Positions 7,153-19,586 of a stretch of 64,000 nt of DNA are shown piece by piece (the stretch's first letter is position 1; the number at the start of each line of letters is the position of its first letter). The stretch comes from Acetobacteraceae bacterium (GTDB lineage Bacteria; Pseudomonadota; Alphaproteobacteria; Acetobacterales; Acetobacteraceae). The stretch spans positions 1 to 64,000 of the forward strand of contig CANGNF010000008.1 in the NCBI GenBank assembly GCA_947455205.1, written 5' to 3'. Below the pieces are notes generated by a model, which searched no databases, was not told the DNA's origin, and saw only the letters and a program-made list of their open reading frames with translations. The position numbers and the translations under genes were made by a program.

Positions 7153-10002
7153 CTACCGCGCCACCCGCCAGCGCATGAACTCCGCCAGCTCCGGCAGCCG
7201 GCGCGGCGCCTGCAAGGGGCCGGTCAGCCGCAGCCGCAGCTCCGGCGCCTCGGCCACCGGCCGCGCCAGCAGGCGCAGGTCCAGCATGCCGCGCACCAGG
7301 TCCACCTCTCCCGCGGCCCCGGCGCTGCCGAATGCCTCCGACACCAGCGCCACCTCGCCCAGCCGCGCCCGCCCGGCATCCAGCACCGCCGCAAGGTCCA
7401 GCCGGTCAAAGGCGGTGGCGCCGCCCGACAGCGCCTGGCGCAGCGCCACCTCCGCCGCGCGCGGCTCGGCCAGGCCGGCGGCCTGCGCCAGCGCGCCCAG
7501 GTCCACCCCGGTCAGCACGCCGTCGCGCACCGTCAGCTGCACCGGCCCGGCCAGGGTGGCCAGCAGCGCCGGCAGCCCATGGCCGCTGGCGGTCAGCCGG
7601 GCCGAGCCGTCCAGCCGCCCGGCCTGCAGGTCGAAGGGCAGGTCCAGCAGCGGCGGCGTCACCGCCACCTCCGCCAGCCGGGCCTGAAGCTCCAACCGCG
7701 GCGGCTCCTGGCTGGCGTCCAGCGTCAGCCCGCCTTCCATCTGGCCGCCGCCCAGCCGGGCCTGCACGCCCACCAGCCGCAGCCGCCGGTCCTCCAGCAG
7801 CAGCCGCCCGGCGGCCTGTTCCAGCACCGGGCCGTCCTCGCTCTCCACCCGCGCCGCTTCCAGCGCCAGGTCGATATCCCAGCCCGGCGGCCGGTCCAGC
7901 GCCAGCGTCGCCAGGCCGGGCAGCGGCAGCACCTCAGCCACCAGCCGGCCGCTCAGCCGCGGCCGCACCAGGTCCTGCGCCAGCGCCAGGCTACCCCGGG
8001 CGCGCAGCCCGCCGGCCACCAGGTCCAGCTGCTCGGCCGCCACCTGGCCGGGCGAGGCCGCCAGCGCCGCCACCACCGCCAGGCTGCCCGGCCCCAGCCA
8101 TTCCGCCGGCGCGCCCAGCCCGGCCAGCAGCCGGGTGGCGTTGGGGTGGCGCAGCGTCACCTTGCCCTGGCCCTTGTGCTGCGCCGCGTCCAGCGTGCCG
8201 CTGCCTTCCAGCCGCAACTCGCCCAGGTCCGCCTCGGCCCGCAGCGCCACCGCATCGGCCGCGCCACCACCTGAAAGCCGCAGCGCCAGCGGCTGCGCCA
8301 GCAGCGGCGCCGGCAGGGTCCAGCCCTGCGGCAGCAGCCGCGCCAGCCCGGCCGCCTTGGGGCCGGCCGCTTCCAGCAGCAGGTCGGCAAAGCGCGGCTG
8401 CGCCCCCAGCACCAGCGCGCCGCCGGCGGTCACATCCACCTCGCCCAGCCGCAGCGTCAGCCGGCGCAGCGCCAGCCGGCCATTCTCCAGCGTGGCATCC
8501 ACCGTCGCCCGCTGCGCCCCGGCGCCCTGCCAGCGCAGCTCATTGGCCGCCAGCCGCAGGTTCAAATCAAACCCCGGGCCCGCCGCCGCCATGGCCTGCC
8601 AGTTGGGCTCGGCCGGCAGCAGCGCGTCCAGGTCCAGCCGGTCCAGCGTCAGCCCCAGCCCAAGATTGGCGCGCCCCGGCTCCCGCCCGCCGTCCCGCCC
8701 CGGCCGCCAGACCGCGTTGCCGGCCAGCTTGGCCCCGTCCAGCAGGGCGTCCAGGTCGCTGACGGTCACCTCGCCATTGTCCAGCACCAGGCGGAAGCGC
8801 CCCTCGGCGCCGCGCAGCCGCACGGGGTCGCCGCCCAGCGGCAGGCCCAGCGCCAGCAGCGTCTCCCGCAGTGCCGGCGCCTTGAAGCGCACGCCCAGTT
8901 CCAGCCGCTGCGCCGCGCTGGCGCCGGCAATCTCCAGCGTCGCATCGCCCGGCAGCACGGCCGAGACATCCGACAGCGTCAGCCGCTCCGCCCCGGCGAA
9001 GAACGCCCCGCGCAGCCGCCGCAGCGGCAGCCCGGCGAAGCGCGTGCTCTCCACCGCCAGTTCCACCCCCACCGGCAGGCGCGGCCCGCGCGGGGTGCGC
9101 AGCGCCGCCACCCAGGCGTCCAGGTCCAGCCGGGTCGCGGCCAGCGCCACGTCCACCCGTGGCTCCGGCGCCAGGCGCAGCGTCACGCTGCCCCGCGCCG
9201 GCTGGCCGTTCAGTTCCACCGCCAGCTCGTCGGCCGAGAGCATGTCGGCGATGGCGTTCAGCCGCCCACTGGCGCGGAACGGCCCGGCCGGCGCCGGCAG
9301 CAACAGGGAAAGGTCCTGCCCGGCGGTCTCGATCCGGCCCTCGAAGCTGCCACCGGGATGCAGCACGCCGCGCGCCTGCACCGTGGCGTTCAGCACCGCC
9401 AGCCCCAGGTCCAGCGGCGCCGCGCCGTCCCGCCCCGCCCGGCCGAGCCGCGCGTTGAAGCGCACCGCCAGCCCGCGCCAGGCCAGGTTGCCCTCCGCCA
9501 CCAGCGCGTCCGAAGCCCCGCCCGTGGCCAGCCGGCCATTCAGCCCATCAAGCCTGAGGCCGCCCAGCAGCAGGCGGCTGTCCTGCAGCCGCGCGTCCAG
9601 CTCGTTCAGCCAGGGCGGCGGCGCCAGGCTGCCCAGTTGCGCCGGCGGCCAGGGCAGGCTGATCTCGCCGCCCACCAGCGCCAGTTCCCGCGGTTCCAGC
9701 CGCCCGCGCAGCAGCGGAATGAGGCCCAGCCGCAGCCGCAGCGCCCGCGCGGTGACGGAAACGCCATCCGCCCCCGGCCCGATGACGACATTGCCGGCCT
9801 CCACCCGCACCTGCGGCAGCAGGGTCAGCGTGATCGGCCCGTCGAAGGTCACCGGCCGCCCCATGCGGTCGCTGGCCAGCGACGACAGCGCGCCGCGATA
9901 CCGTTCCCAGTTCAGCAGATGCGGCCCCGCCCACAGGCCGAGCAGCACCACCGCCATCACGGCGGTGGCGATGATCTCCGGCAGGAAGCGGGAGCGGCGC
10001 AT
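7153..10002 (-). CDS. AsmA-family protein
   Basis: Large envelope protein of 949 residues in the AsmA family, whose members are membrane-anchored and periplasmic and are implicated in lipid transport or outer-membrane assembly. An N-terminal membrane anchor (about residues 9-28) is followed by the family's start, LLNWERYRGALSSLASDRMGRPVTFDG. Long repetitive beta-type sequence rich in Leu, Ala, Gly and Arg then runs to the end, and the C-terminal AsmA block contains VRDGVLTGVDLGALAQAAG. No catalytic motif is expected. The start at 10002 lies 111 bases after the oxoprolinase stop, with a hairpin repeat in between, so it could be expressed separately from that operon. Confidence 0.87.
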   Translation of the reverse strand: MRRSRFLPEIIATAVMAVVLLGLWAGPHLLNWERYRGALSSLASDRMGRPVTFDGPITLTLLPQVRVEAGNVVIGPGADGVSVTARALRLRLGLIPLLRGRLEPRELALVGGEISLPWPPAQLGSLAPPPWLNELDARLQDSRLLLGGLRLDGLNGRLATGGASDALVAEGNLAWRGLAVRFNARLGRAGRDGAAPLDLGLAVLNATVQARGVLHPGGSFEGRIETAGQDLSLLLPAPAGPFRASGRLNAIADMLSADELAVELNGQPARGSVTLRLAPEPRVDVALAATRLDLDAWVAALRTPRGPRLPVGVELAVESTRFAGLPLRRLRGAFFAGAERLTLSDVSAVLPGDATLEIAGASAAQRLELGVRFKAPALRETLLALGLPLGGDPVRLRGAEGRFRLVLDNGEVTVSDLDALLDGAKLAGNAVWRPGRDGGREPGRANLGLGLTLDRLDLDALLPAEPNWQAMAAAGPGFDLNLRLAANELRWQGAGAQRATVDATLENGRLALRRLTLRLGEVDVTAGGALVLGAQPRFADLLLEAAGPKAAGLARLLPQGWTLPAPLLAQPLALRLSGGGAADAVALRAEADLGELRLEGSGTLDAAQHKGQGKVTLRHPNATRLLAGLGAPAEWLGPGSLAVVAALAASPGQVAAEQLDLVAGGLRARGSLALAQDLVRPRLSGRLVAEVLPLPGLATLALDRPPGWDIDLALEAARVESEDGPVLEQAAGRLLLEDRRLRLVGVQARLGGGQMEGGLTLDASQEPPRLELQARLAEVAVTPPLLDLPFDLQAGRLDGSARLTASGHGLPALLATLAGPVQLTVRDGVLTGVDLGALAQAAGLAEPRAAEVALRQALSGGATAFDRLDLAAVLDAGRARLGEVALVSEAFGSAGAAGEVDLVRGMLDLRLLARPVAEAPELRLRLTGPLQAPRRLPELAEFMRWRVAR

Positions 10003-10044
10003 CGGCGCCTCAGCCGGGGCCGGCGCGGCGGTTCATCCCAGCCA

Positions 10045-10113
10045 GCCACACGGCGCGCGTCACCGCGACCCGCCACACGGCGCGCGTCACCGCGCGACGG
10101 CGTGCGCCGCGCG

Positions 10114-10125
<12 letters not shown>
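10045..10125 (-). repeat. Three 27-bp tandem repeats forming GTGA-tetraloop hairpins
   Basis: Three units with a 27-base period lie at 10045, 10072 and about 10099, the last one diverged in its first half. On the minus strand each unit contains CGCG-GTGA-CGCG (six-pair CGCGCG stems in two copies), a hairpin closed by a GNRA-type tetraloop. The unit nearest the gene overlaps the 3' end of the oxoprolinase gene, and its TGA stop codon is in the tetraloop. There is no T-run, so a classical intrinsic terminator is not shown. Confidence 0.8.
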
Positions 10126-13692
<3,567 letters not shown>

Positions 13693-13698
13693 CGTGCT

Positions 13699-13716
13699 CT
13701 CCTCGGTGTCGAGGAG
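13699..13716 (-). promoter_or_regulatory. Hairpin covering the oxoprolinase Shine-Dalgarno
   Basis: On the minus strand CTCCTCG-ACAC-CGAGGAG forms a perfect seven-pair stem with a four-base loop. The 3' arm is the GAGGAG ribosome-binding site of the 5-oxoprolinase gene, six bases before its ATG at 13692, and the 5' arm is an exact anti-Shine-Dalgarno. This could limit translation or couple it to ribosomes leaving the upstream gene. Confidence 0.6.
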
Positions 13717-13751
13717 CGGTCATCGCAACCCGGGCGTGCCGGCGCAAGGGG

Positions 13752-14723
13752 TCAGGCCGGCGCGCGGATGCCCCGGCTGCGGATGATCTCGCCCCATTTG
13801 TTGAACTCGCGGGCGTAATAGGCCGGCCATTGCGCCGGCGAACCGCCGACCGGCTCGATCCCCGCCGCCTCCAGCTTCGTCTTCACCTCGGTGGAATGCA
13901 CCGCGGCCACCACGGCGGCATGCAGCTTCGCCACGATCTCGGCGGGCACCCCGGCCGGCGCCAGCATGGCGAAGTCGGTGGAGGACTGGAAGCCGGGCAG
14001 CCCCGCCTCGGCAATGGTCGGCACGTCCGGCGCCAGCGGCGCCCGCGCGGTGGAGCTGACGCCCAGCGGCCGCATCTGCCCGCCGCGCAGGAAGGGCAGC
14101 GCGGTGATGACATCGACGAAGCCGCAATTCACCTCTCCGGTCAGCAGCGCCTGCGCCGCCGGCCCGCCGCCCCGGTAGGGCACGTGCAGCATGTTGATCC
14201 GCGCCATGCTCATCAGCAGCTCGGTCGCCAAATGGCTGGTGCCGCCGATGCCCGAGGACTGGAAGCTGAGCTTGCCCGGCTCCATCCGCGCCTTGGCCAG
14301 GAAGCCGGCGAAATCCTGCACCGGCACGCCGGGATGCACGCAGAAGATCTGCGGGTTGGTCCCCACCAGGCTGATCGGGGTGAAGGCGTTCTCGTAGTCG
14401 TAGGGCATGCTGGGGTACAGATGCGGGGCGATGGCGAAGGTGCTGTTGGTGCCCAGCAGCAGCGTATAGCCATCCGGCCGCGCGCGGGCGACCACCCCAT
14501 GCCCCAGCGTCCCCGTCGCCCCCGGCCGATTCTCCACCACGAAGGGCTGGCCGAGGTCCGTCGCCATGCGCTGCACCAGGATGCGCGTGACGCTGTCCGA
14601 CGACCCCCCCGCCGGCCAGGGGTTGATCACCGTGACCGTGCGGTTGGGGTAGGGCGCTTCCTGGGCGCGGGCGATGGCGGGGCTTGCCAGCGCGGCAAGC
14701 AGCAGGCGACGCGAAAGGCTCAT
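13752..14723 (-). CDS. Bug-family (TctC) extracytoplasmic substrate-binding protein
   Basis: Periplasmic binding protein of the tripartite tricarboxylate transporter type, 323 residues. A signal peptide covers about residues 1-20 (LLLAALASPAIARAQ). The mature start, YPNRTVTVINPWPAGGSSDSVTR, carries the family's PAGG-SD ligand loop, and FVVENRPGATGTLG follows. Ligands of this family are usually small carboxylates. The start overlaps the hyuA stop (ATGA), so the gene belongs to the hydantoinase operon and may bind its substrate. No TctA or TctB membrane partner is present in the window. Confidence 0.92.
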   Translation of the reverse strand: MSLSRRLLLAALASPAIARAQEAPYPNRTVTVINPWPAGGSSDSVTRILVQRMATDLGQPFVVENRPGATGTLGHGVVARARPDGYTLLLGTNSTFAIAPHLYPSMPYDYENAFTPISLVGTNPQIFCVHPGVPVQDFAGFLAKARMEPGKLSFQSSGIGGTSHLATELLMSMARINMLHVPYRGGGPAAQALLTGEVNCGFVDVITALPFLRGGQMRPLGVSSTARAPLAPDVPTIAEAGLPGFQSSTDFAMLAPAGVPAEIVAKLHAAVVAAVHSTEVKTKLEAAGIEPVGGSPAQWPAYYAREFNKWGEIIRSRGIRAPA

Positions 14724-16804
14724 CCGTTCAGCTCCACCACCAGGTTGAGGTGGGCGTCCACATGGCAGCGGGCGCCCGGGCCGACGACACAGGTGCTCTC
14801 CCGCTCCTCGACCAAGGCGGGCCCAGCGAATTCCATGCCGGGCCGCAGCGCGTAGCGGTCGTAGACCGGGACATCCAGCGTGCCATGGGTCTCGAAGGTC
14901 ACGCTGCGCTGGCCGCGCGGGGCCAGGCTGGCCGGCGCCAAGGTCGCCGCGCCGATGCGGATATCCAGCCCCGGCGCGGAGACCGCCAGGCGCCAGGTCA
15001 GCGCCTCGATCGGCTGTTCCCGCACCACCCGGCCAAACGTCTTCTGGTAGCTGGTGAAGAACGCCTCCTTCAGCGCCGCCACATCGCCCTCGCCGATCTC
15101 CAGCGCCGGCAGCGGCACCGGGATCTCAAAGCCCTGGCCGACATGGCGCATGTCGGCGGCCGGCTTGAAGCTGATGGTCGCGGGGTCGGCGCCCGCTTCC
15201 TCCAGCAGCTTCCGCCCCTCCGCCGCCATGGCGGCGAACAGCGCGTTCACATGCGCGAAGTCCAGCCGCTCCAGCCGCGCCACGTAGCTGCGCACCATGT
15301 CGGTGGCCGGCGGCGCCACCAGGAAGCCCAGCGCCGAGGCAACCCCCGCCCCCAGCGGCACCAGCATCCGCTCTATCTTCAGCAGCCGCGCCAGGTTCCA
15401 GGCATGCACCGGCCCGGCACCGCCGAAGGCGATCAGCGTGTACCCGCGGGGGTCACGCCCCTTCTCCGCTAGGTGCATCCGCGTCGCCGCCGCCATGGTC
15501 TCGTCGACGATGCGCTGCACGCCCAGTGCCGCATCCATCGGCTTGACGCCCAGCTTCTCGGCAACCCCCGTGGCGAAGGCGCGCTGCACCAGGCCGGGGT
15601 CCAGCGCCATCTCGCCACCCAGGAAGTACTTCGCGTCCAGCCTGCCCAGCATCAAATCGGCATCGGTCACGCAGGGCTCGGTCCCGCCGCGCCCGTAGCA
15701 GACCGGCCCCGGCTTGGCGCCCGCACTGCGCGGCCCCACCTTCATCAGGCCAGAGCCCGGCTCCACCCGCGCGATGCTGCCGCCACCGGCGCCAATCTCG
15801 ATCATGTCCACCACCGAGACCTTCAGCGGCAGCCCTGACCCCTTGACGAAGCGCCTGACGCGCCCGGCCTCGAAGTCGAATTTGTGGTCCGGCGCACCGT
15901 CTTCCACCAGGCACATCTTCGCCGTGGTGCCGCCCATGTCGTAGGACACCACGCGGTCCAGCCCCGCCAGCTTGGCCAGGAAGGCGGCCGCCATCGCCCC
16001 CGCCGCCGGCCCGCTCTCGATCAGCCGGATCGGGAATTCCTTCGCCTCGCGCACCGCCGCGATGCCGCCGCCCGAGAGCATGACGTACAGCCGCCCGGTA
16101 AAGCCGATCCGCGCGAGGTCGGCCTCCAGCTTGTCCAGGTACTTCTTCATCCGCGGCTGCACATAGGCATTGGCGCAGGCGGTGGAGGTCCGCTCGAACT
16201 CGCGGATTTCCGGCGCCACCTCGGCGGACAGCGTGATGGCCAAGTCCGGGAACAGCGCCCGCACCACCTCCCGCGCCCGCAGCTCGTGCCGCGCGTCGCG
16301 GTAGCTGTGCAGGAAGCCGATCGCCAGCGCCTCGCAGCCCTCGGCCACCAGCGCGGTCGCCTCCCGCGCCACGGCGGCCTCGTCCAGCGCCAGCAGCGTG
16401 GTGCCGTGGACATCCAGCCGTTCCGGAATTTCGCGGCGCAGATGCCGCGGCACCAGCGTCGGCGGCGCCTCCAAAAACAGGTCGTACAGGTCGTAGCGAA
16501 TCTCTTTGGCGATCTCGATGCTGTCGCGGAACCCCGCCGTGGTCAGCAGCCCCACCTTCGCCCCGGTCCGCTCGATGACCGTGTTGGTCACCAGCGTCGT
16601 CCCATGCACGATGGAATGCAGGTCGGCCGGCGTCAGCCCCGCCTCCTGCAGCACCCGCAGCGTGCCCTCGATGATCGCCTCGCTGGGATCATCCGGCGTG
16701 GTCAGCAGCTTGCCGGTATGAACCAGGTCCCGGGCGGGATCATGCAGCACCAGGTCGGTGAAGGTGCCGCCAACGTCAACGCCGATGCGCGCGGTCCCGG
16801 CCAT
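14720..16804 (-). CDS. HyuA-type hydantoinase/oxoprolinase subunit A
   Basis: ATP-binding subunit of an ATP-dependent hydantoinase/oxoprolinase family enzyme, 694 residues. Visible motifs are the N-terminal GVDVGGTFTDLVLHD, HGTTLVTNTVIERTGAKVG, SYDMGGTTAKMCLV and a glycine-rich GAGGGSIARV. I start it at 16804 because GGGAG lies nine bases upstream; an ATG at 16813 is in frame but its purine run is too close. The hyuB stop is just inside this start region, so translation is coupled. It pairs with the HyuB gene upstream and with the Bug gene downstream. Family members include N-methylhydantoinase and acetone or acetophenone carboxylases, so the reaction is open. Confidence 0.9.
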   Translation of the reverse strand: MAGTARIGVDVGGTFTDLVLHDPARDLVHTGKLLTTPDDPSEAIIEGTLRVLQEAGLTPADLHSIVHGTTLVTNTVIERTGAKVGLLTTAGFRDSIEIAKEIRYDLYDLFLEAPPTLVPRHLRREIPERLDVHGTTLLALDEAAVAREATALVAEGCEALAIGFLHSYRDARHELRAREVVRALFPDLAITLSAEVAPEIREFERTSTACANAYVQPRMKKYLDKLEADLARIGFTGRLYVMLSGGGIAAVREAKEFPIRLIESGPAAGAMAAAFLAKLAGLDRVVSYDMGGTTAKMCLVEDGAPDHKFDFEAGRVRRFVKGSGLPLKVSVVDMIEIGAGGGSIARVEPGSGLMKVGPRSAGAKPGPVCYGRGGTEPCVTDADLMLGRLDAKYFLGGEMALDPGLVQRAFATGVAEKLGVKPMDAALGVQRIVDETMAAATRMHLAEKGRDPRGYTLIAFGGAGPVHAWNLARLLKIERMLVPLGAGVASALGFLVAPPATDMVRSYVARLERLDFAHVNALFAAMAAEGRKLLEEAGADPATISFKPAADMRHVGQGFEIPVPLPALEIGEGDVAALKEAFFTSYQKTFGRVVREQPIEALTWRLAVSAPGLDIRIGAATLAPASLAPRGQRSVTFETHGTLDVPVYDRYALRPGMEFAGPALVEERESTCVVGPGARCHVDAHLNLVVELNG

Positions 16805-16805
16805 C

Positions 16806-18443
16806 TCATGCATCTCCCTTGTAGGCGGCAGCATCGGTCACGTAGCCATCCTTCAAATCCGCCGCCAAGGCCGCCGGGTCGCGCTCGGATGGCGGCCCAT
16901 ACCCCCCGCCGCCGGCATAGCGCATGTGCAGCTTCATCCCCGGCTCTATGGTGGTGCGGCTCTTCGGATGCGGCCGCGTCCCATCACTGAACACGATCTC
17001 CGCCGCCGCGCCGGGCTTGCCGCCCAGCACGCCCTGCGCCGGATGGTCCCGCCGGTCTGAAATCAGCGAAAGCCGCAGCGGCCCGGGCGAACGCACCTCG
17101 ATGATCGCCTCCTGCCCCATGCCGCCACGGAACTGCCCGGCGCCGCCGCTGTCCGGCCGCAGCTGCTTGCTCCACACCACCAGCGGCGCCACGTTCTCGA
17201 AGGCCTCGATGGAACCGGCGCCGGCATTGGTCGGAAACGCCGTGGTCGCCAGCCCATCCCGATGCGGGCTGGCCCCCATGCCGCCGCTGGCGAACAGCAC
17301 CTGGCTGAACCGGTCGCCATGCTGGTCCTGCCCGCTGAACAGGCAGCGCATCGTCGGCGCCCCGCCGCACTCCGCGATGACCTGCTTCGGGATCACCGCC
17401 GCCAGCGCCTTGTAGATGGCGCCCGCCAACAGATGCCCCGTGAGCTGCCGCGACCCCACCGCTGCCGGGAAGCGCGGGTTCAAGATGCTCCCCTCCGGCG
17501 CCCGCACCTCGATGGCGCGATAGCTGCCCTCATTCCGCGGCGTGAAGGGGTCCAGCGCGCACTTCACGGGGTACACGGAATACGCGTGCGTGTAGTTCAT
17601 CACGCAGTTGATCCCGCGGTCGATCTGCTTCGACGTGCCCTCGAAGTCGATCACCATGCTCTCGCCGGCCACGGTCACGGCCACCACGATATGCGTCACA
17701 TCCGGCTCGAACCCATCGGCATCCAGCGTCGCCCGATACACGCCGTCCGGCACGGCACTGATGGCCCGCCGCATGGCCAAATCCGCCCGCGCCTGCAACG
17801 CCCGCGACAGGCCCTGAAGGTCGGCCAGCCCGGTATCGCCGAGGAACTCGTCCACCCGCGCCGCGCAGACCTCATTCGCGGTGATCTGCGCCTCCAGATC
17901 GCCGCTCACCTGGTCCGGCACGCGCACATTGGCCAGGAAGAAGTCCAGGATCTCCTGGTTCCGCACCCCCGCCCGGATCAACCGCGTCGGCGGAATGCGG
18001 ATGCCCTCCTCGAACACCTCGCGGCAATCCGCGCCCCACAGGCTGCCGCCGACATCCGGGCTATGCGCGATGCTGCCGGAAAACCCGACTAGCTTCCCTT
18101 TATGGAAGATCGGCGACACCGCGGTGATATCCGGCAGGTGCCCCGTCGCCAGCCACGGGTCGTTGGTGATCACGCAGTCGCCGGGCTGCCAGGTCTCCGC
18201 CGGGAACTTGGCCAGGAAGTGCTTGGTCGTGCGCGGCAAAATGCAGCTGAAGCTGGCGATCCCCCCGGTATTCTCGGAGATGCTGTCGCCATTCACGTCC
18301 ATCAGCACGGTGCCGAAGTCATTGGACTCCCGCACGATGGTGGAGAACGCCGTCCGCAGCAGCGCCGCCGCCGCCTCATCGGCAATGGAGATCAGCCGCG
18401 ACCAGTAGATTTCCAGCGTGATCGCATCGAAGCCCTCGTCCAT
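16806..18443 (-). CDS. HyuB-type hydantoinase/oxoprolinase subunit B
   Basis: Second subunit of the HyuA/HyuB enzyme, 545 residues, of the Hydantoinase_B family. Typical blocks are ISIADEAAAALLRTAFSTIVRESNDFG near the start, GDCVITNDPWLATGHLPDIT in the middle, and the glycine-rich C-terminal PDSGGAGQFRGGMGQE. The ATG at 18443 begins the conserved domain at once; an earlier in-frame ATG at 18458 would add five residues. It is the first gene of the minus-strand set hyuB, hyuA, Bug protein, 5-oxoprolinase. The B-before-A order is the reverse of that at 55.6 kb. Confidence 0.9.
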   Translation of the reverse strand: MDEGFDAITLEIYWSRLISIADEAAAALLRTAFSTIVRESNDFGTVLMDVNGDSISENTGGIASFSCILPRTTKHFLAKFPAETWQPGDCVITNDPWLATGHLPDITAVSPIFHKGKLVGFSGSIAHSPDVGGSLWGADCREVFEEGIRIPPTRLIRAGVRNQEILDFFLANVRVPDQVSGDLEAQITANEVCAARVDEFLGDTGLADLQGLSRALQARADLAMRRAISAVPDGVYRATLDADGFEPDVTHIVVAVTVAGESMVIDFEGTSKQIDRGINCVMNYTHAYSVYPVKCALDPFTPRNEGSYRAIEVRAPEGSILNPRFPAAVGSRQLTGHLLAGAIYKALAAVIPKQVIAECGGAPTMRCLFSGQDQHGDRFSQVLFASGGMGASPHRDGLATTAFPTNAGAGSIEAFENVAPLVVWSKQLRPDSGGAGQFRGGMGQEAIIEVRSPGPLRLSLISDRRDHPAQGVLGGKPGAAAEIVFSDGTRPHPKSRTTIEPGMKLHMRYAGGGGYGPPSERDPAALAADLKDGYVTDAAAYKGDA

Positions 18444-18542
18444 TGCCCGTCCCCGCACCGTGAAGCGCGAAGGCTAGGCCGGGCCGCGCAGGCTGTCACC
18501 ACGCCGCGATCGCCGCGGTCGCTGCAGGCGAGCGTCGGCCGC

Positions 18543-18620
18543 GGGCCGGCGAAGCTGCGCTTCGCGGCGGGCCGACGAACCTGCGCTTCGCGGCGGGCCG
18601 ACGAACCTGCGGTTCGCCGC
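18543..18620. repeat. Three 26-bp tandem repeats with conserved hairpins
   Basis: Units run 18543-18568, 18569-18594 and 18595-18620 with no gaps. Unit 1 forms GCGAAGC-TGC-GCTTCGC and unit 3 forms CGAACC-TGC-GGTTCG, so one base pair is swapped from G-C to C-G on both sides. Unit 2 is intermediate, with one C-C mismatch. The array fills the spacer between the divergent hyuB and dioxygenase genes, where promoters or operators are expected. Confidence 0.85.
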
Positions 18621-18683
18621 GGATTGACACAGCCGTCGCCGCCATGGTCGGCTGCCCCGCAACCAGGGAGGAAGCCGCGGCCG

Positions 18684-19586
18684 ATGCTGCGCGTCGAACC
18701 AAATGCCGCCACGCTGGGCGCCACCATCCACGGCCTGGACCTGCGCCAGCCGCTGACCGACGCCGAGTTCCGCGCCGTCCTGCACGCGCTCGGCCAATAC
18801 GCCGTGCTGCGCCTGCCCAACCAGCAGCTCCACCCGCGCCAGCTCGCCGCCTTCTCCCGCCGCTTCGGCCATATCCAGACCAGCGTCTCCGGCAAGTACC
18901 ACCATGCGGAAGCGCCGGAAGTCGGCATCCTGTCCAACATCATCCGCGACGGCGTGCAGATCGGCATCCCCGATGCCGGCCAGGACTGGCACACCGACAT
19001 GTCCTATACGGCGACGCGCGGCTTCATCAACGTGCTGCACGCGCTGGAAGTGCCCAGGCGCGACGGCCAGCCGCTGGGCGACACGCTCTTCGCCGACATG
19101 CGCGCCGCCTACGCCGCCCTGCCGGACCAATGGAAGCAGCGCATCGAGCCGCTGACCGCCACGCACGACTTCAACGTGTTCTGGCAGAACATGGTCAACC
19201 GCCCCGGCAGCACCCGCCCGCCGCTGACCCCGGCCGAGCGCGCCAAGCGCCCGCCCGCCACGCACCCCCTCGTGCTGCGCCACCCCATCAGCGGCGCCCG
19301 CGTGCTGTACTGCAACCCCGGCTATGCCGAACGCATCGACGGCGTCAGCGCGGCCGAGAGCGCCGAGATCCTGGACTACCTGTTCCAGCACCAGCTGCAG
19401 CCGCGCTTCCAGTACGCCCACCACTGGCAGGTCGGCGACCTGCTGCTGTGGGACCACCTTGCCACGCTGCACACCGCGGTGGCCGACTACACCGCCGCCG
19501 AACCGCGCCTGATGCATCGCTGCCAGGTCATGGCAGACCAGGTCTTCTCCACGGAGTTCCAACGCCAATGGCTGGACGCAGCATGA
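18684..19586 (+). CDS. TauD/TfdA-family Fe(II)/2-oxoglutarate-dependent dioxygenase
   Basis: Non-haem iron oxygenase of 300 residues in the TauD/TfdA family, which hydroxylates small acids such as taurine, sulfonates or aryloxyacids. The facial triad is readable as His103 and Asp105 in DWHTDMSY, plus the distal His in LATLHTAVADY. The 2-oxoglutarate arginine is likely the one in AEPRLMHR. The ATG at 18684 follows a strong AGGGAGGAAG. Its stop overlaps the next gene by 4 bases (ATGA), and it heads a plus-strand set ending with a MarR gene. The substrate is unknown; the coupled binding protein suggests an imported small carboxylate. Confidence 0.9.
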   Translation: MLRVEPNAATLGATIHGLDLRQPLTDAEFRAVLHALGQYAVLRLPNQQLHPRQLAAFSRRFGHIQTSVSGKYHHAEAPEVGILSNIIRDGVQIGIPDAGQDWHTDMSYTATRGFINVLHALEVPRRDGQPLGDTLFADMRAAYAALPDQWKQRIEPLTATHDFNVFWQNMVNRPGSTRPPLTPAERAKRPPATHPLVLRHPISGARVLYCNPGYAERIDGVSAAESAEILDYLFQHQLQPRFQYAHHWQVGDLLLWDHLATLHTAVADYTAAEPRLMHRCQVMADQVFSTEFQRQWLDAA

